This document shows, piece by piece, positions 35,758 through 44,992 of a stretch of 64,000 bases of DNA. The DNA is taken from positions 1,142,001-1,206,000 of the forward strand of contig NZ_CP083388.1 of the NCBI RefSeq assembly GCF_020042285.1, given 5' to 3'. The notes under the pieces were generated by a model. The model saw only the letters and a program-made list of their open reading frames with translations. It ran no database searches and was not told where the DNA came from. The DNA is from Ferruginibacter albus (lineage in GTDB: Bacteria; Bacteroidota; Bacteroidia; Chitinophagales; Chitinophagaceae). Position 1 is the first letter of the stretch; every line of letters starts with the position of its first letter. The position numbers and the translations under genes are program-made.

Positions 35758-36927
35758 ATGAAAGCAGCTGTAATCCACGGTCCTAAAAAAGTGACCTGTG
35801 ACATAGTAGATGACCCTATTTTAAAAGATAACACAGATGTTATTTTAAAAGTAACGGCAACGGCTATATGCGGTTCCGATCTTCATATATATTCCGGAGG
35901 TTTCCCTCAACCAAGACCAATGGTTTTAGGGCATGAGTTTATGGGTATAGTAGAAGAAGTTGGAAAAGGAATTAAAAATCTAAAAAGAGGCGATCGAGTA
36001 GTAGTGCCTTTCCCTATTGCTTGCGGAACTTGTTTCTTCTGCAATCATGATCTGCCTGGACACTGTGAAAATAGTAACCCTGAAAATTACGGACCTGAAG
36101 GAGGATTGATCACAGAAAAGGGAGGAGCCCTATTTGGTTATACAGATTTATACGGAGGGTATGATGGTGGGCAAGCTGAATATGTACGTGTGCCCTATGC
36201 TGATTATGGCCCCAGAATTGTACCCGATAATCTTACAGATGAACAGGTGTTATTTCTGACAGATATTTTTCCTACAGGATACAGCGGCATTGATTGGGGG
36301 CAGGTAAATGGAGGAGAAACAGTAGCAATTTTTGGTGCTGGTCCTGTTGGTATAATGACTGCAAAAAGTGCGTGGCTGCGTGGAGCAGCAAGAGTAGTTA
36401 TAGTAGATACATTACAATACCGTCTTGACAAAGCAAAAATAGCAGCGAACTGTGAAACCATTTTATGGGATACAGATGCTAAAGAAGTTATAGAACAAAT
36501 ACGGGCAATAACAGAAGGGCGTGGTGCCGATGTATGTGTAGATGCTGTAGGCTTTGAACCGGATAGAAGTATCTTGGATAGGGCAAAAGCCGTTGTTAAT
36601 CTGGAAAAGGGATCGCCAAAAGTATTAGAAGCCTGTATGAGTGCAGTACGTAGAGGAGGATTTGTTTCTGTACTTGGTGTGTATCCAACACCGTATGATA
36701 ATTTTCCTGTTGGTCAATTTTTTGATAAAGGAATTAATCTGCGTGGCGGGCAAGCACCTGCACAAAAACATATTGATAAACTTTTGAGTTATGTAGCAGA
36801 AGGTAAAGTAATATTAGATGATATCATAACACATAGATTGCCTTTATCGCAAGTGGCGCATGCATATGATATTTTTAAAAATAAAAAAGAGGATTGCGTA
36901 AAAATAGTGCTCGATCCATCTGCATAA
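35758..36927 (+). CDS. Zinc-dependent alcohol dehydrogenase (formaldehyde-dehydrogenase-like)
   Basis: 389 residues, medium-chain dehydrogenase. Catalytic zinc ligands lie in AICGSDLHIY and GHEFMGIVEEVG, structural zinc in CGTCFFCNHDLPGHC, NAD binding in FGAGPVGIM. The extended loop between the zinc cluster and FLTDIFPTGYSGIDWG is typical of glutathione-independent formaldehyde dehydrogenase-like enzymes. It oxidises alcohols or aldehydes with NAD(P). Cytoplasmic. It follows the terminator of the YciE gene by about 70 bp and precedes the SDR gene by 40 bp on the same strand, so both probably form one unit. Confidence 0.9.
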   Translation: MKAAVIHGPKKVTCDIVDDPILKDNTDVILKVTATAICGSDLHIYSGGFPQPRPMVLGHEFMGIVEEVGKGIKNLKRGDRVVVPFPIACGTCFFCNHDLPGHCENSNPENYGPEGGLITEKGGALFGYTDLYGGYDGGQAEYVRVPYADYGPRIVPDNLTDEQVLFLTDIFPTGYSGIDWGQVNGGETVAIFGAGPVGIMTAKSAWLRGAARVVIVDTLQYRLDKAKIAANCETILWDTDAKEVIEQIRAITEGRGADVCVDAVGFEPDRSILDRAKAVVNLEKGSPKVLEACMSAVRRGGFVSVLGVYPTPYDNFPVGQFFDKGINLRGGQAPAQKHIDKLLSYVAEGKVILDDIITHRLPLSQVAHAYDIFKNKKEDCVKIVLDPSA

Positions 36928-36967
36928 TCTTTTATCATTTTTATAAATGAATTTAAAATAAATAGTT

Positions 36968-37975
36968 ATGAACGAAGAAAATAAAATAGGCCGTCGTAAA
37001 GCTATAGGAAGCATAGGGCTGGGCTTAGCTGCGATAACAGTAGCACCTGCATTTGCAGGGACTGGAAAGTTATTTCCTAAAACAGTTACACAACAGAGAT
37101 TAGAAGATCCAACAACTAAATATCCTAGGCCTCCTTTCAAAGAGCAATCTCAACCATGGCCTGGTTTAGCAGGTAAAATGGAGCCACGTCCAGATCATGG
37201 AGAAATAAGCTATAAAGGTTCAGGGCGTTTAGCAGGGCGTAAAGCATTGATAATAGGAGGCGACTCCGGTATGGGGCGTGCAGCAGCTATTGCTTATGCA
37301 CGTGAAGGTGCAGATGTAGTAATTAATTATTTACCTTCTGAAGAACCGGATGCACGTGAAGTAATTGATCTTATTAAAAAGGAAGGAAGAAAAGCAATCG
37401 CTATTCCTGGCGATCTTCGTGATGAAACCTTTTGTAAAAAATTAGTTCAGGATGCAATTAGTGGTTTAGGTGGTTTGGATATTATAGTAAATAATGCAGG
37501 TCGTCAACAAACACATGCATCTATTTTGGATATATCTACGGAAGAATTTGATTGGACAATGAAGACAAATATCTATGCGCCATTTTGGATTATTAAGGCA
37601 GCTTTGCCACATTTACAGCCAGGAGCAGTAATTATTGGTACAGCATCTGAACAAGCATACGACCCTTCTCCAGATCTATATGATTATGCGCAAACCAAAG
37701 CCGCTACCATGAACTATGTAAAATCATTGGCAAAACAATTAGCACCAAAAGGCATACGTGTTAATGGAGTAGCACCAGGACCTATATGGACAGCTTTGCA
37801 AGTAAGTGGTGGAGCAACACAAGAGAAATTAAAAAATTTTGGTGGGCAAACAGCAATGGGCAGGCCAGGACAACCCGCTGAACTTGCTTCTATCTATGTG
37901 CAACTGGCAGCAAGTGATGCAAGTTATGCAACCGGACAAATTTATGGTTCTGCGGGTGGCAATGGACAACCTTAA
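36968..37975 (+). CDS. Tat-exported SDR oxidoreductase (YghA-like)
   Basis: 335 residues. A twin-arginine signal (NKIGRRKAIGSIGLGLAAIT...FAGTG) precedes a proline-rich spacer (TKYPRPPFKEQSQPWPGLAG). The Rossmann domain has IGGDSGMGRAAAIAYA, the active-site Y with YAQTKAATMNY, and NGVAPGPIWT. Classical SDR folds reduce carbonyls with NAD(P)H. Export of a nucleotide-dependent enzyme is unusual; YghA-type proteins also carry Tat signals. It follows the alcohol dehydrogenase by 40 bp. Confidence 0.88.
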   Translation: MNEENKIGRRKAIGSIGLGLAAITVAPAFAGTGKLFPKTVTQQRLEDPTTKYPRPPFKEQSQPWPGLAGKMEPRPDHGEISYKGSGRLAGRKALIIGGDSGMGRAAAIAYAREGADVVINYLPSEEPDAREVIDLIKKEGRKAIAIPGDLRDETFCKKLVQDAISGLGGLDIIVNNAGRQQTHASILDISTEEFDWTMKTNIYAPFWIIKAALPHLQPGAVIIGTASEQAYDPSPDLYDYAQTKAATMNYVKSLAKQLAPKGIRVNGVAPGPIWTALQVSGGATQEKLKNFGGQTAMGRPGQPAELASIYVQLAASDASYATGQIYGSAGGNGQP

Positions 37976-38069
37976 ATACTCTTAAACTAGATAATGCTGT
38001 TTTAATTTAAGTTTTGAATAAACTTCATTCAGCTACATTCATGGCAAGTTATTTGGGTTAAAGTATGTA

Positions 38070-38288
38070 ATGAGTAAAGTGCTGATTATAGAAGACCAAC
38101 AAGATATTTGTCTTCTATTGACAACTCTTGCCAAACAAAGGAAGATATATCCTGATTGTACCGGTTTCATTTACGGCATTGCTTTTATTTACCCGTTGAG
38201 GATTGGGAGATCCGAAATCATTGTAGCAAGATTAATTCGTATTGAACAATCTTTTTATTGTAGTGCCAAACTGTGGCTGAATTATTGA
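38070..38288 (+). pseudogene. Truncated receiver-domain gene
   Basis: The first 20 residues (MSKVLIIEDQQDICLLLTTL) closely match the receiver at 17515 (MSKVLIIDDQEDICFLLSNI). The rest of the ORF is unrelated and carries no phospho-acceptor aspartate or conserved lysine. It therefore appears to be a 5' remnant joined to other DNA, a dead duplicate. Confidence 0.7.
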
Positions 38289-38442
38289 TTTATTAAGGTT
38301 ATTCCAATTTAAATCGCCTGCTTTGGCGGTAACTAGTTCAAGTTATTTTCTAAGCTGGCGCCCTAACAAAGGAATATATTCCACACAATTGTGAGACAAA
38401 GAGAAAATATTTTAAAAAAAATTACACAAAAACATTCAACTT

Positions 38443-39576
38443 ATGAATTTTAATTTTTCCATTTTAGCAAGAATAATAATTGTAATTATTATTATAGGTT
38501 TTTCTTCCTGCAATAGCGGTAGTAATTCAATACCAGAAAAAGAGGTTAAGGACAGTGTTGTAAAAGAAAATAACAAAATAGATTTAAAACCTGTTGGTGC
38601 CGTACCTGCGTGGGGGCCATCTATTAAACCAGAAATGGCAGTAGTTATTGAGAAATTAGTAAGTCTTGGAGGTAAACCTATTGAAACATTGTCTGCACAA
38701 GAAGCTCGTATGCAGCCAACCCCAACTGATGCAGTCATGGGTGTTATGAAAGACAATAGGGTGGAAATACCGCCTGCCCTTTGTGATACAATGGGAAAAG
38801 ATATACCTGTGACATCCGGAACTGTGCATGCAAGGATTTATACACCAAAAACAGGTAAAGCACCGTTTCCAGTAATTGTATATTATCATGGTGGTGGATG
38901 GGTGATTGCAGATAATAATGTATACAGCGCCAGCGCACAATCTTTATGCGAGATGACAAATGCGATAGTTGTATCCATTGAATATCCTAAAGGGCCTGAG
39001 CATAAATTTCCTGCGGCTCATGTTGCTTCTTTTGATGCTTACAAATGGATTATATCAAATGCCACATCTATGAATGGCGACTCTTCTAAAGTGGCAGTTG
39101 TTGGCGAAAGCGCCGGTGGTAATCTTGCTGCGAATATTTCTATTATGGCACGCGACAATAAAATTAAAATGCCAGTATATGAAGTATTGATCTACCCGGT
39201 TGCAAATAACGATATGATGAGTGAAAGCTATATTAAATATGCAGAAGCAAAACCGTTAAACAAAGCTATGATGGTGTGGTTTGTAAAAAACGAATTAAGT
39301 ACAACTGCCCAGTCTGCAGATCCGCGTATTAGTTTAGTAAAGGCAAACCTATCCGGGATGCCGCCTACCTTAATTATTGGAGCAGAAATAGATCCTTTAC
39401 AATCCGAAGGAAAATTATTAGCGGATAAATTTAAAGCAGCAAATGTTGATACCGATTATGAACTATATAATGGAGTTACACACGAATTCTTTGGAATGGC
39501 TGCTATAGTTCCACAAGCAAAAGAAGCACAAGAATTGGCCGTTAAAAAATTAAAAAAGTTTTTTGAAAAAGAATAA
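38443..39576 (+). CDS. Alpha/beta hydrolase lipoprotein (HSL-type esterase)
   Basis: 377 residues. A lipoprotein signal (ARIIIVIIIIGFSSCNSG) precedes an alpha/beta hydrolase domain with the oxyanion motif YYHGGGWV, nucleophile GESAGGN, acid near AEIDPLQSEG and histidine in GVTHEFFG. This is the hormone-sensitive-lipase (family IV) pattern. It hydrolyses short-chain esters, probably at the outer surface or periplasm, given the lipid anchor. The N-terminal linker (PEKEVKDSVVKENN) is polar. Substrate unknown. ATG 38443. Confidence 0.88.
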   Translation: MNFNFSILARIIIVIIIIGFSSCNSGSNSIPEKEVKDSVVKENNKIDLKPVGAVPAWGPSIKPEMAVVIEKLVSLGGKPIETLSAQEARMQPTPTDAVMGVMKDNRVEIPPALCDTMGKDIPVTSGTVHARIYTPKTGKAPFPVIVYYHGGGWVIADNNVYSASAQSLCEMTNAIVVSIEYPKGPEHKFPAAHVASFDAYKWIISNATSMNGDSSKVAVVGESAGGNLAANISIMARDNKIKMPVYEVLIYPVANNDMMSESYIKYAEAKPLNKAMMVWFVKNELSTTAQSADPRISLVKANLSGMPPTLIIGAEIDPLQSEGKLLADKFKAANVDTDYELYNGVTHEFFGMAAIVPQAKEAQELAVKKLKKFFEKE

Positions 39577-39748
39577 TTCTATTAGTATTATTTTCTATTC
39601 AATTTATTAGAGGAAATTATTTTGTTTATTCTAGTTAAAGGATATATAATTTAAAATAAACACTTTGAGTAAACTTTGATATGCTTCCTTTTGAATATTG
39701 AAAGTTACCAAACTTTACGTGGCCAAATATTTGGAATAATTAGACATG

Positions 39749-40147
39749 CTAACTCCAATTTTCATTTATAATATAAGATACTAAATAATAAACCTCGTCA
39801 GGTGATGTAGGTTTACTTATAAAATGTGCAGCCCCTAATTTCTTAAGTTCGATTGACTCTTTAACCTCTCTTGAAGTTGTATATATTAGTACGGGAATAT
39901 TCATTATTCTAGGATCTTTTTTAATTTCTTCTAAACACTTTTGACCGCTTATACCAGGCATTCTTAGATCAAGAATAATAATATCGGGTAGCATGATTGC
40001 TTCATTTTTTAAAATAGTTAGAGCTTCCTGTGCATTAGCCGCACTATTGCATGTTATTGCTTTATCTACCTCCATTACTGCATCAGAAAATAATTTTCTA
40101 TCATCCTCATCATCATCTACTAGTAAAATTGTAATATGTTCTTTCAT
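39749..40147 (-). CDS. Response regulator partner of the CheB-CheR kinase
   Basis: 132 residues, receiver only. Acidic residues D11-D13, phospho-acceptor D60 (IIILDLRMPG), T90/T91 and K112-P113 are in place. It starts 10 bp after the stop of the CheB-CheR-kinase gene, so it is cotranscribed and likely its phosphate acceptor. The Rcp1-like LVDDDEDD opening is common for receivers encoded beside Bacteroidota hybrid kinases. Confidence 0.9.
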   Translation of the reverse strand: MKEHITILLVDDDEDDRKLFSDAVMEVDKAITCNSAANAQEALTILKNEAIMLPDIIILDLRMPGISGQKCLEEIKKDPRIMNIPVLIYTTSREVKESIELKKLGAAHFISKPTSPDEVYYLVSYIINENWS

Positions 40148-40156
40148 AAAATATAT

Positions 40157-43100
40157 TTATTGTTTTAAAGGAAGAATAACGCGAAATTGTGTGCCTTCTC
40201 TTTCTCCACTATCGGCATATATTGCGCCATGATGATTGACTACAATTTTTTTGCATAGCGCCAATCCAATACCCGTGCCTTCAAATTGTTCTTTTGAATG
40301 TAGCCTCTGGAAGATTAAAAAGATTTGTTCAGAAAATTGTTTGTCAAATCCGATACCATTATCACTGAATATAATCTCACAATAAGAGGAATTAATATTT
40401 AAGTTGTCATCACTTTTTATATCAGCTGATGTCAGATTTTTGCAGGTGATGTTTATTATTGGAACAACACGAGGTTTTGAAAATTTAAGTGCATTACTGA
40501 TTAAGTTATAAAAAAGTTGATTGATCTGTAAGGGTATGGCCTCAATTATAGGCAACTCATCATAAGTTATTAAGGCAGTCTTTTCTTTTATAAGCAGATC
40601 AAAATCATCTATAACAAACTGCATTATTTGATTCAAATCCGTTTTTTCAAAGACGTTTTCAGAATCTATGATCCTTGAAATATTTAGTACATCTTTAATA
40701 AGCATCGACATTCGCTCAGCAGATAGATTGATCTTATTTATTAATTCTTTTGCTTGCCCTTTTATTTCATTGCTATGACGTCTATTTAAAATATTTGCAA
40801 AGGTTCTTATTTTTCTAAGTGGCTCCTGCAGATCATGTGACGCTATTGCTGCAAATTGTTCCAGGTTTTCATTAGAATGTTTAAGTAACTTATTTGCGGT
40901 TTCAAGTTCAACTGTTCTTTCACTAACCAATTGTTCCAGCTTGCCCATAAAGTCTTTCTTCTCAGCTTCAATTCTTTTTATTTCAGTCACATCTTCAATA
41001 GCCACTAAAACTAATTGTTCTGTATTATCTTTTATAAATATGCGGTTGGCATTTAAAAGCATTATTCTTTCACCAATTGCTTTAAACTCCTGGTTAATTT
41101 CAAGGCTTGTAATTTTTTTCTCATCGTATAAAATTTTATCCAGCAAAGAACGTAAGGCAGGTATATTCCATTGTCTATCTCCTATTTCAAAAAAAGACTT
41201 ACCTTCTGTTTCTTCTTCACTTGTTCTGAATTTTTTATAATAAGAATTGTTAGCACTTTTAACCACCAGATTTTTATCCAATATTATCAAAGGTTCTCTC
41301 ACAGTAGCAATAATTGATTCTGCATATATGCGTGCAATATTCAATTGTTCATTGCGATCAAACAGTTCCTGATTTAAAGTGGTTAGTTCTTCATTGGTAC
41401 TTTGTATTTCTTCTTTCGAAGTTTCTAGTTCTTCATTCAAACTTTGCAGTTCTTCGCTTCCGGATAAAAGTTCTTCATTAGCACTTTGCAACTCTTCGTT
41501 AATTGCTTCCTGGTCTTCAGTTATACTTCGCATATTTTCCCGAGCAAGAGCAAGTTCGTTTTCAAGCATCTGTATGCGGGCATTTTCAACACTTTGTTTT
41601 GATTCCGAAGAGGGAGCATTGTATAAGTGTCTTTCTGTGGATAGCGGAACTTCATTAAAAAGGATTAAATAGTAAGGATCAGCGGTTTTTAATAAAGGAA
41701 TTACTTCAATGGTTACTAATTGCTGTTGTCCCATAAATTGTAACGGAACATTTTCTTTAATAAATGGCTTGCTTTCGATTTTTGCTTTATGTAACGCATT
41801 TCTTAATTCAAATGCAAGACCTTCTCTGGCCATTTTTAATAAATTTAAATTTGGCTTGCCAGGACTCGGCTCTAGCCACGTTCCTGTTGATCCACGGAAT
41901 TGAACAATTTCCATTTGATCGTTTATAACCACACCTGCCGGTGTATATTTTGATAATAAAATATCATCTGCATTTTTTTGAAAATCATCTTTAGCAGGTT
42001 CTTTTGCAGTTGATGTAACTTTCTTTTCAAAAAGTTTTTCATTTCTCATGCTTATGCTATGCAGAAACCTTTCAGAAATAGCTTTTCTTACATATATTTT
42101 CTCATTCTTACTAAAAACTGTGAATAAATCGGCAGCCGGGCTTACTGTTTCAGATTTACCAAGCAATAAATATCCATTTTCATTTAATGCATAATGGAAA
42201 GTAACAAGTGCTTTTTTTTGTAGAAAGGCTTCCATGTATATTAATACGTTTCTACAACTTATTAGGTCCATTTTTGCAAAGGGAGGATCCTTTAAAAAAT
42301 TGTGTGTTGCAAACACACACATATCTCTTATAAACCTGTTGACCTGGAAACCTCCATTCACTTTAATAAAATATTTTTCCAGGTGTTCTGCAGAAAGGTG
42401 CGTTATATCTTTTTTAGTATACATTCCACTGCGTGCCTTAGTAATTGATTTTTCAGAAATGTCAGTTGCAAATATTTGTATTTTAATATCAGTTGCTTTT
42501 GCACCTAAGTAATCATGAAGACACATTGCAATGGAATATGCTTCTTCACCAGTAGAGCATCCCGCAACCCAGATACGCAATGGATTATTACTTTCACGTT
42601 TCTTTGCAATAGAAGGGAATATTTTTTCACAAAGAGTATCAAACGTTTTTTTATCTCTAAAAAAATCTGTCACTGGAATAAGTAAATCGAGGTATAGAAT
42701 ATCCTGCTCCTGTTTATTTTTTTTAAGAAAAAGATGATATTCTAAAACACTTTCAATCTTATTTAATCCCATCCTGCGAATAATACGACGATGAATAGTG
42801 GTTTGTTTATAATAAGTAAAATCTGTGCCTTTGCGCACACGAAGCAAAGAAAGTATTTGACGAAAAGTATCTTCCTTTGTTAGTTGTAATTCCTTTTCAT
42901 CACCTGCACCATCATTATTAAAAGTTTGGTTTAATTTAGATAATTGCAAAGCAATATCTTCAGGCGCCAATATAAAATCTACTACATCTGCATCTATAGC
43001 ACTTTGCGGCATGGCATCATACGCCGCTGATTCCTGGTCCTGTGCAAATGTAATGCCACCATGGTCTTTAATAGCCTTTAGCCCGAGAGTGCCATCAGAT

Positions 43101-43528
43101 GCTGTGCCGGATAAAATAATACCAATAGCATGGCTTTCGTGCACTTCTGCCAATGATTTAAAAAATACATCAATTGGCATATTCTTTTCGCTCCTTGGTG
43201 GACGGGGACTTAATTGAAGAATTCCATCTGTTGCAGTAAGCAATCTATTAGAAGGGATTATGTAAATATGATTAGGTTCAACCTGAACATTATCTGTAAT
43301 TTCCTGAACCGGTATGTTAGTTACTTTTTGTAATAAGCTTGTTAACAGGCTTTCGTGTGTAGGTTCGAGATGCTGCACTAAAATAAAGGCCATTCCAGAA
43401 TCTGAAGGAATAGCTTTTAGCAATCTTTTAAATGCGTCCAATCCTCCTGCCGATGCACCAACGCCTACAACAGGAAATAGATTTGAGGAAGGTTGTTTTA
43501 TTTTGTCTTTATTTGGTAATGCTGCCAT
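40157..43528 (-). CDS. CheB-CheR-PAS-histidine kinase fusion
   Basis: 1123 residues from ATG 43528 (the longer frame uses TTG). It contains CheB methylesterase (S26 in GASAGG, H53, D145 triad), CheR methyltransferase (about 210-470, WVAGCSTGEEAYSIAM), a long coiled coil (about 640-730, repeated NEELQSANEELLSGSEEL), PAS (about 740-860), HisKA (FAAIASHDLQEPLRK) and HATPase (DNGIGFD, GTGIGLALCKKI). It can demethylate, methylate and phosphorylate, but no chemoreceptor gene is visible, so a chemotaxis role is unproven. It probably senses a cytosolic signal through PAS and passes phosphate to the receiver at 39749. It follows the AraC gene by 38 bp. Confidence 0.93.
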   Translation of the reverse strand: MAALPNKDKIKQPSSNLFPVVGVGASAGGLDAFKRLLKAIPSDSGMAFILVQHLEPTHESLLTSLLQKVTNIPVQEITDNVQVEPNHIYIIPSNRLLTATDGILQLSPRPPRSEKNMPIDVFFKSLAEVHESHAIGIILSGTASDGTLGLKAIKDHGGITFAQDQESAAYDAMPQSAIDADVVDFILAPEDIALQLSKLNQTFNNDGAGDEKELQLTKEDTFRQILSLLRVRKGTDFTYYKQTTIHRRIIRRMGLNKIESVLEYHLFLKKNKQEQDILYLDLLIPVTDFFRDKKTFDTLCEKIFPSIAKKRESNNPLRIWVAGCSTGEEAYSIAMCLHDYLGAKATDIKIQIFATDISEKSITKARSGMYTKKDITHLSAEHLEKYFIKVNGGFQVNRFIRDMCVFATHNFLKDPPFAKMDLISCRNVLIYMEAFLQKKALVTFHYALNENGYLLLGKSETVSPAADLFTVFSKNEKIYVRKAISERFLHSISMRNEKLFEKKVTSTAKEPAKDDFQKNADDILLSKYTPAGVVINDQMEIVQFRGSTGTWLEPSPGKPNLNLLKMAREGLAFELRNALHKAKIESKPFIKENVPLQFMGQQQLVTIEVIPLLKTADPYYLILFNEVPLSTERHLYNAPSSESKQSVENARIQMLENELALARENMRSITEDQEAINEELQSANEELLSGSEELQSLNEELETSKEEIQSTNEELTTLNQELFDRNEQLNIARIYAESIIATVREPLIILDKNLVVKSANNSYYKKFRTSEEETEGKSFFEIGDRQWNIPALRSLLDKILYDEKKITSLEINQEFKAIGERIMLLNANRIFIKDNTEQLVLVAIEDVTEIKRIEAEKKDFMGKLEQLVSERTVELETANKLLKHSNENLEQFAAIASHDLQEPLRKIRTFANILNRRHSNEIKGQAKELINKINLSAERMSMLIKDVLNISRIIDSENVFEKTDLNQIMQFVIDDFDLLIKEKTALITYDELPIIEAIPLQINQLFYNLISNALKFSKPRVVPIINITCKNLTSADIKSDDNLNINSSYCEIIFSDNGIGFDKQFSEQIFLIFQRLHSKEQFEGTGIGLALCKKIVVNHHGAIYADSGEREGTQFRVILPLKQ

Positions 43529-43566
43529 TAAGATTATTGCTTTTAGAAAGTATTTTAACAATCATG

Positions 43567-44127
43567 TTACAAATCCTCCAACTTCTTTCTGTTTTTATGC
43601 TCTAATTTTTTAAAATTAGAAGGAGAAACACCCGTTATTTTTTTAAACTGATGTGATAAATGCGCTATGCTGCTGTATTGCATTTTCCATGCGATCTGTG
43701 TAATATTGAGATCACTGGAAGTTAAAAGCTCTTTCACTGCCTCAATCTTATGCAATATAAAATAATGTTCAATGGTAATTCCTAAAGTGCTGGAAAAGAT
43801 GTTGGAAAGATATGTATAATCATATCCTAACTGCTGGCTTAAATACACAGAAAAGTTTATTGCTAAAGGTTCTTCCGAATAATGGATAAGATTAATAATT
43901 GTTGTCTTTACTTTTTCAATTAAGATGCTTTTTTTATCTTCTATTAATTCAATACCGGACTGCTTTAATGCATTATTTAATTCATCTAGTTTTTCTATGT
44001 CGGCATTTTCTTCAATTTCAGCCTCTCCAAGTTTTATAGATTTATGGTGTAAGCCCAACTTTTCCAATTCAGCTTGTACATGCATTATGCACCTCTTACT
44101 TACCATATATCTAAAATAAAGTATCAT
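43567..44127 (-). CDS. AraC-family transcriptional regulator
   Basis: 186 residues. The C-terminal half has two helix-turn-helix segments (LNITQIAWKMQYSSIAHLSH and FKKITGVSPSNFKKLE) preceded by FSVYLSQQLGYDYTYLSNIF. The N-terminal ~70 residues form a short acidic helical region (KLGEAEIEENADIEKLDEL) without a sugar-binding cupin. ATG 44127, 44106 or 44085 are possible; the last gives MHVQAELEKLGL, the most plausible core. It is the first gene of the AraC-kinase-receiver operon. It may bind the repeated motif at 44207-44250 upstream. Confidence 0.88.
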   Translation of the reverse strand: MILYFRYMVSKRCIMHVQAELEKLGLHHKSIKLGEAEIEENADIEKLDELNNALKQSGIELIEDKKSILIEKVKTTIINLIHYSEEPLAINFSVYLSQQLGYDYTYLSNIFSSTLGITIEHYFILHKIEAVKELLTSSDLNITQIAWKMQYSSIAHLSHQFKKITGVSPSNFKKLEHKNRKKLEDL

Positions 44128-44206
44128 TTATAACGTAGTTGAACAAATAATTATCAGAAGCCAACATTATACCTATTACTCTTTATGTTAAAAAATAGGC
44201 AATAAG

Positions 44207-44250
44207 TGTGAATTATGCAAATAATGGGAAAAAGCATATAATTCTTAAAA
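44207..44250 (+). promoter_or_regulatory. Two-part repeat motif, copy 1
   Basis: TGTGAATTATGCAA, 15 nt, ATATAATTCTTAAAA. The same arrangement is found at 44377 and 44839. It lies in the divergent region between AraC and the gene at 44458. Confidence 0.6.
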
Positions 44251-44376
44251 TTTAACAGCACGTATCTTTGCCTTGGTTTTTCATAGGATATTGGATTTTA
44301 AAACGGGGTTGTATTTTTATACTGACCCTTTTTTATTTTATATCTTTTAATAAATGTACTCTTTGTTATTGTTAAG

Positions 44377-44420
44377 TGCGAATTATGCAAATTTTTTATA
44401 AAATTATATAAGAGTTAAAA
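44377..44420 (+). promoter_or_regulatory. Two-part repeat motif, copy 2
   Basis: TGCGAATTATGCAA, 15 nt, ATATAAGAGTTAAAA. It ends about 40 bp before the ATG at 44458, a promoter-like position. Confidence 0.65.
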
Positions 44421-44457
44421 AGTGATAGAATTTAATTTTATTTCTTGATTAATTCTA

Positions 44458-44796
44458 ATGAAAATTACTTTACAACCGCTTATTGATTTTATCACAGACT
44501 TTAATTTGAATACAGCTGAAGTTGTTTCATTCAATGCTAAAATTTGCTTTTCTTCAACATTCTTTTCAACAATAGTAGAAGGTAATGTGGAGATTATAAA
44601 CATCCATGGCAAAAACATAAATGTGGTATACCTGCTTGGTGAAGATATTGAAAAGTATGGTGTTCCAAATATGTTTGAAGACGAGCACCATAAAATTGAA
44701 TATCAGCCTAACGACTGCGTAATAGTTAAAGGTCGTTCTGAATCTTTTGATAATTATACAATAAAAATATATCCAGAAAAAATGCTTCAAAAATAA
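44458..44796 (+). CDS. Hypothetical protein, paralogue of the 13859 gene
   Basis: 112 residues aligned with the 125-residue protein at 13859-14236 over most of their length (see that entry). It is preceded by copy 2 of the repeat motif. Cytoplasmic, function unknown. It lies between the AraC gene and the ECF sigma gene and may belong to their regulon. ATG 44458. Confidence 0.6.
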   Translation: MKITLQPLIDFITDFNLNTAEVVSFNAKICFSSTFFSTIVEGNVEIINIHGKNINVVYLLGEDIEKYGVPNMFEDEHHKIEYQPNDCVIVKGRSESFDNYTIKIYPEKMLQK

Positions 44797-44838
44797 AGCA
44801 TATACAATTTTACTTTTACCGCTTTAATGATCTTGAAA

Positions 44839-44881
44839 TGTGAATTATGCAAACTTATTCAGAATTATATAATACTTAAAA
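44839..44881 (+). promoter_or_regulatory. Two-part repeat motif, copy 3
   Basis: TGTGAATTATGCAA, 14 nt, ATATAATACTTAAAA. It lies upstream of the ECF sigma factor gene at 44993, with about 112 bp between. Confidence 0.65.
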
Positions 44882-44992
44882 AAACAATAAAACTTACTTT
44901 TATTTACTAATATTTCATTGGATATTTATTGAAATATACGTTTTATGTTAATTAAAAATGAAAAATGTAGCCGCATAAATTTAAGGGTTTAA

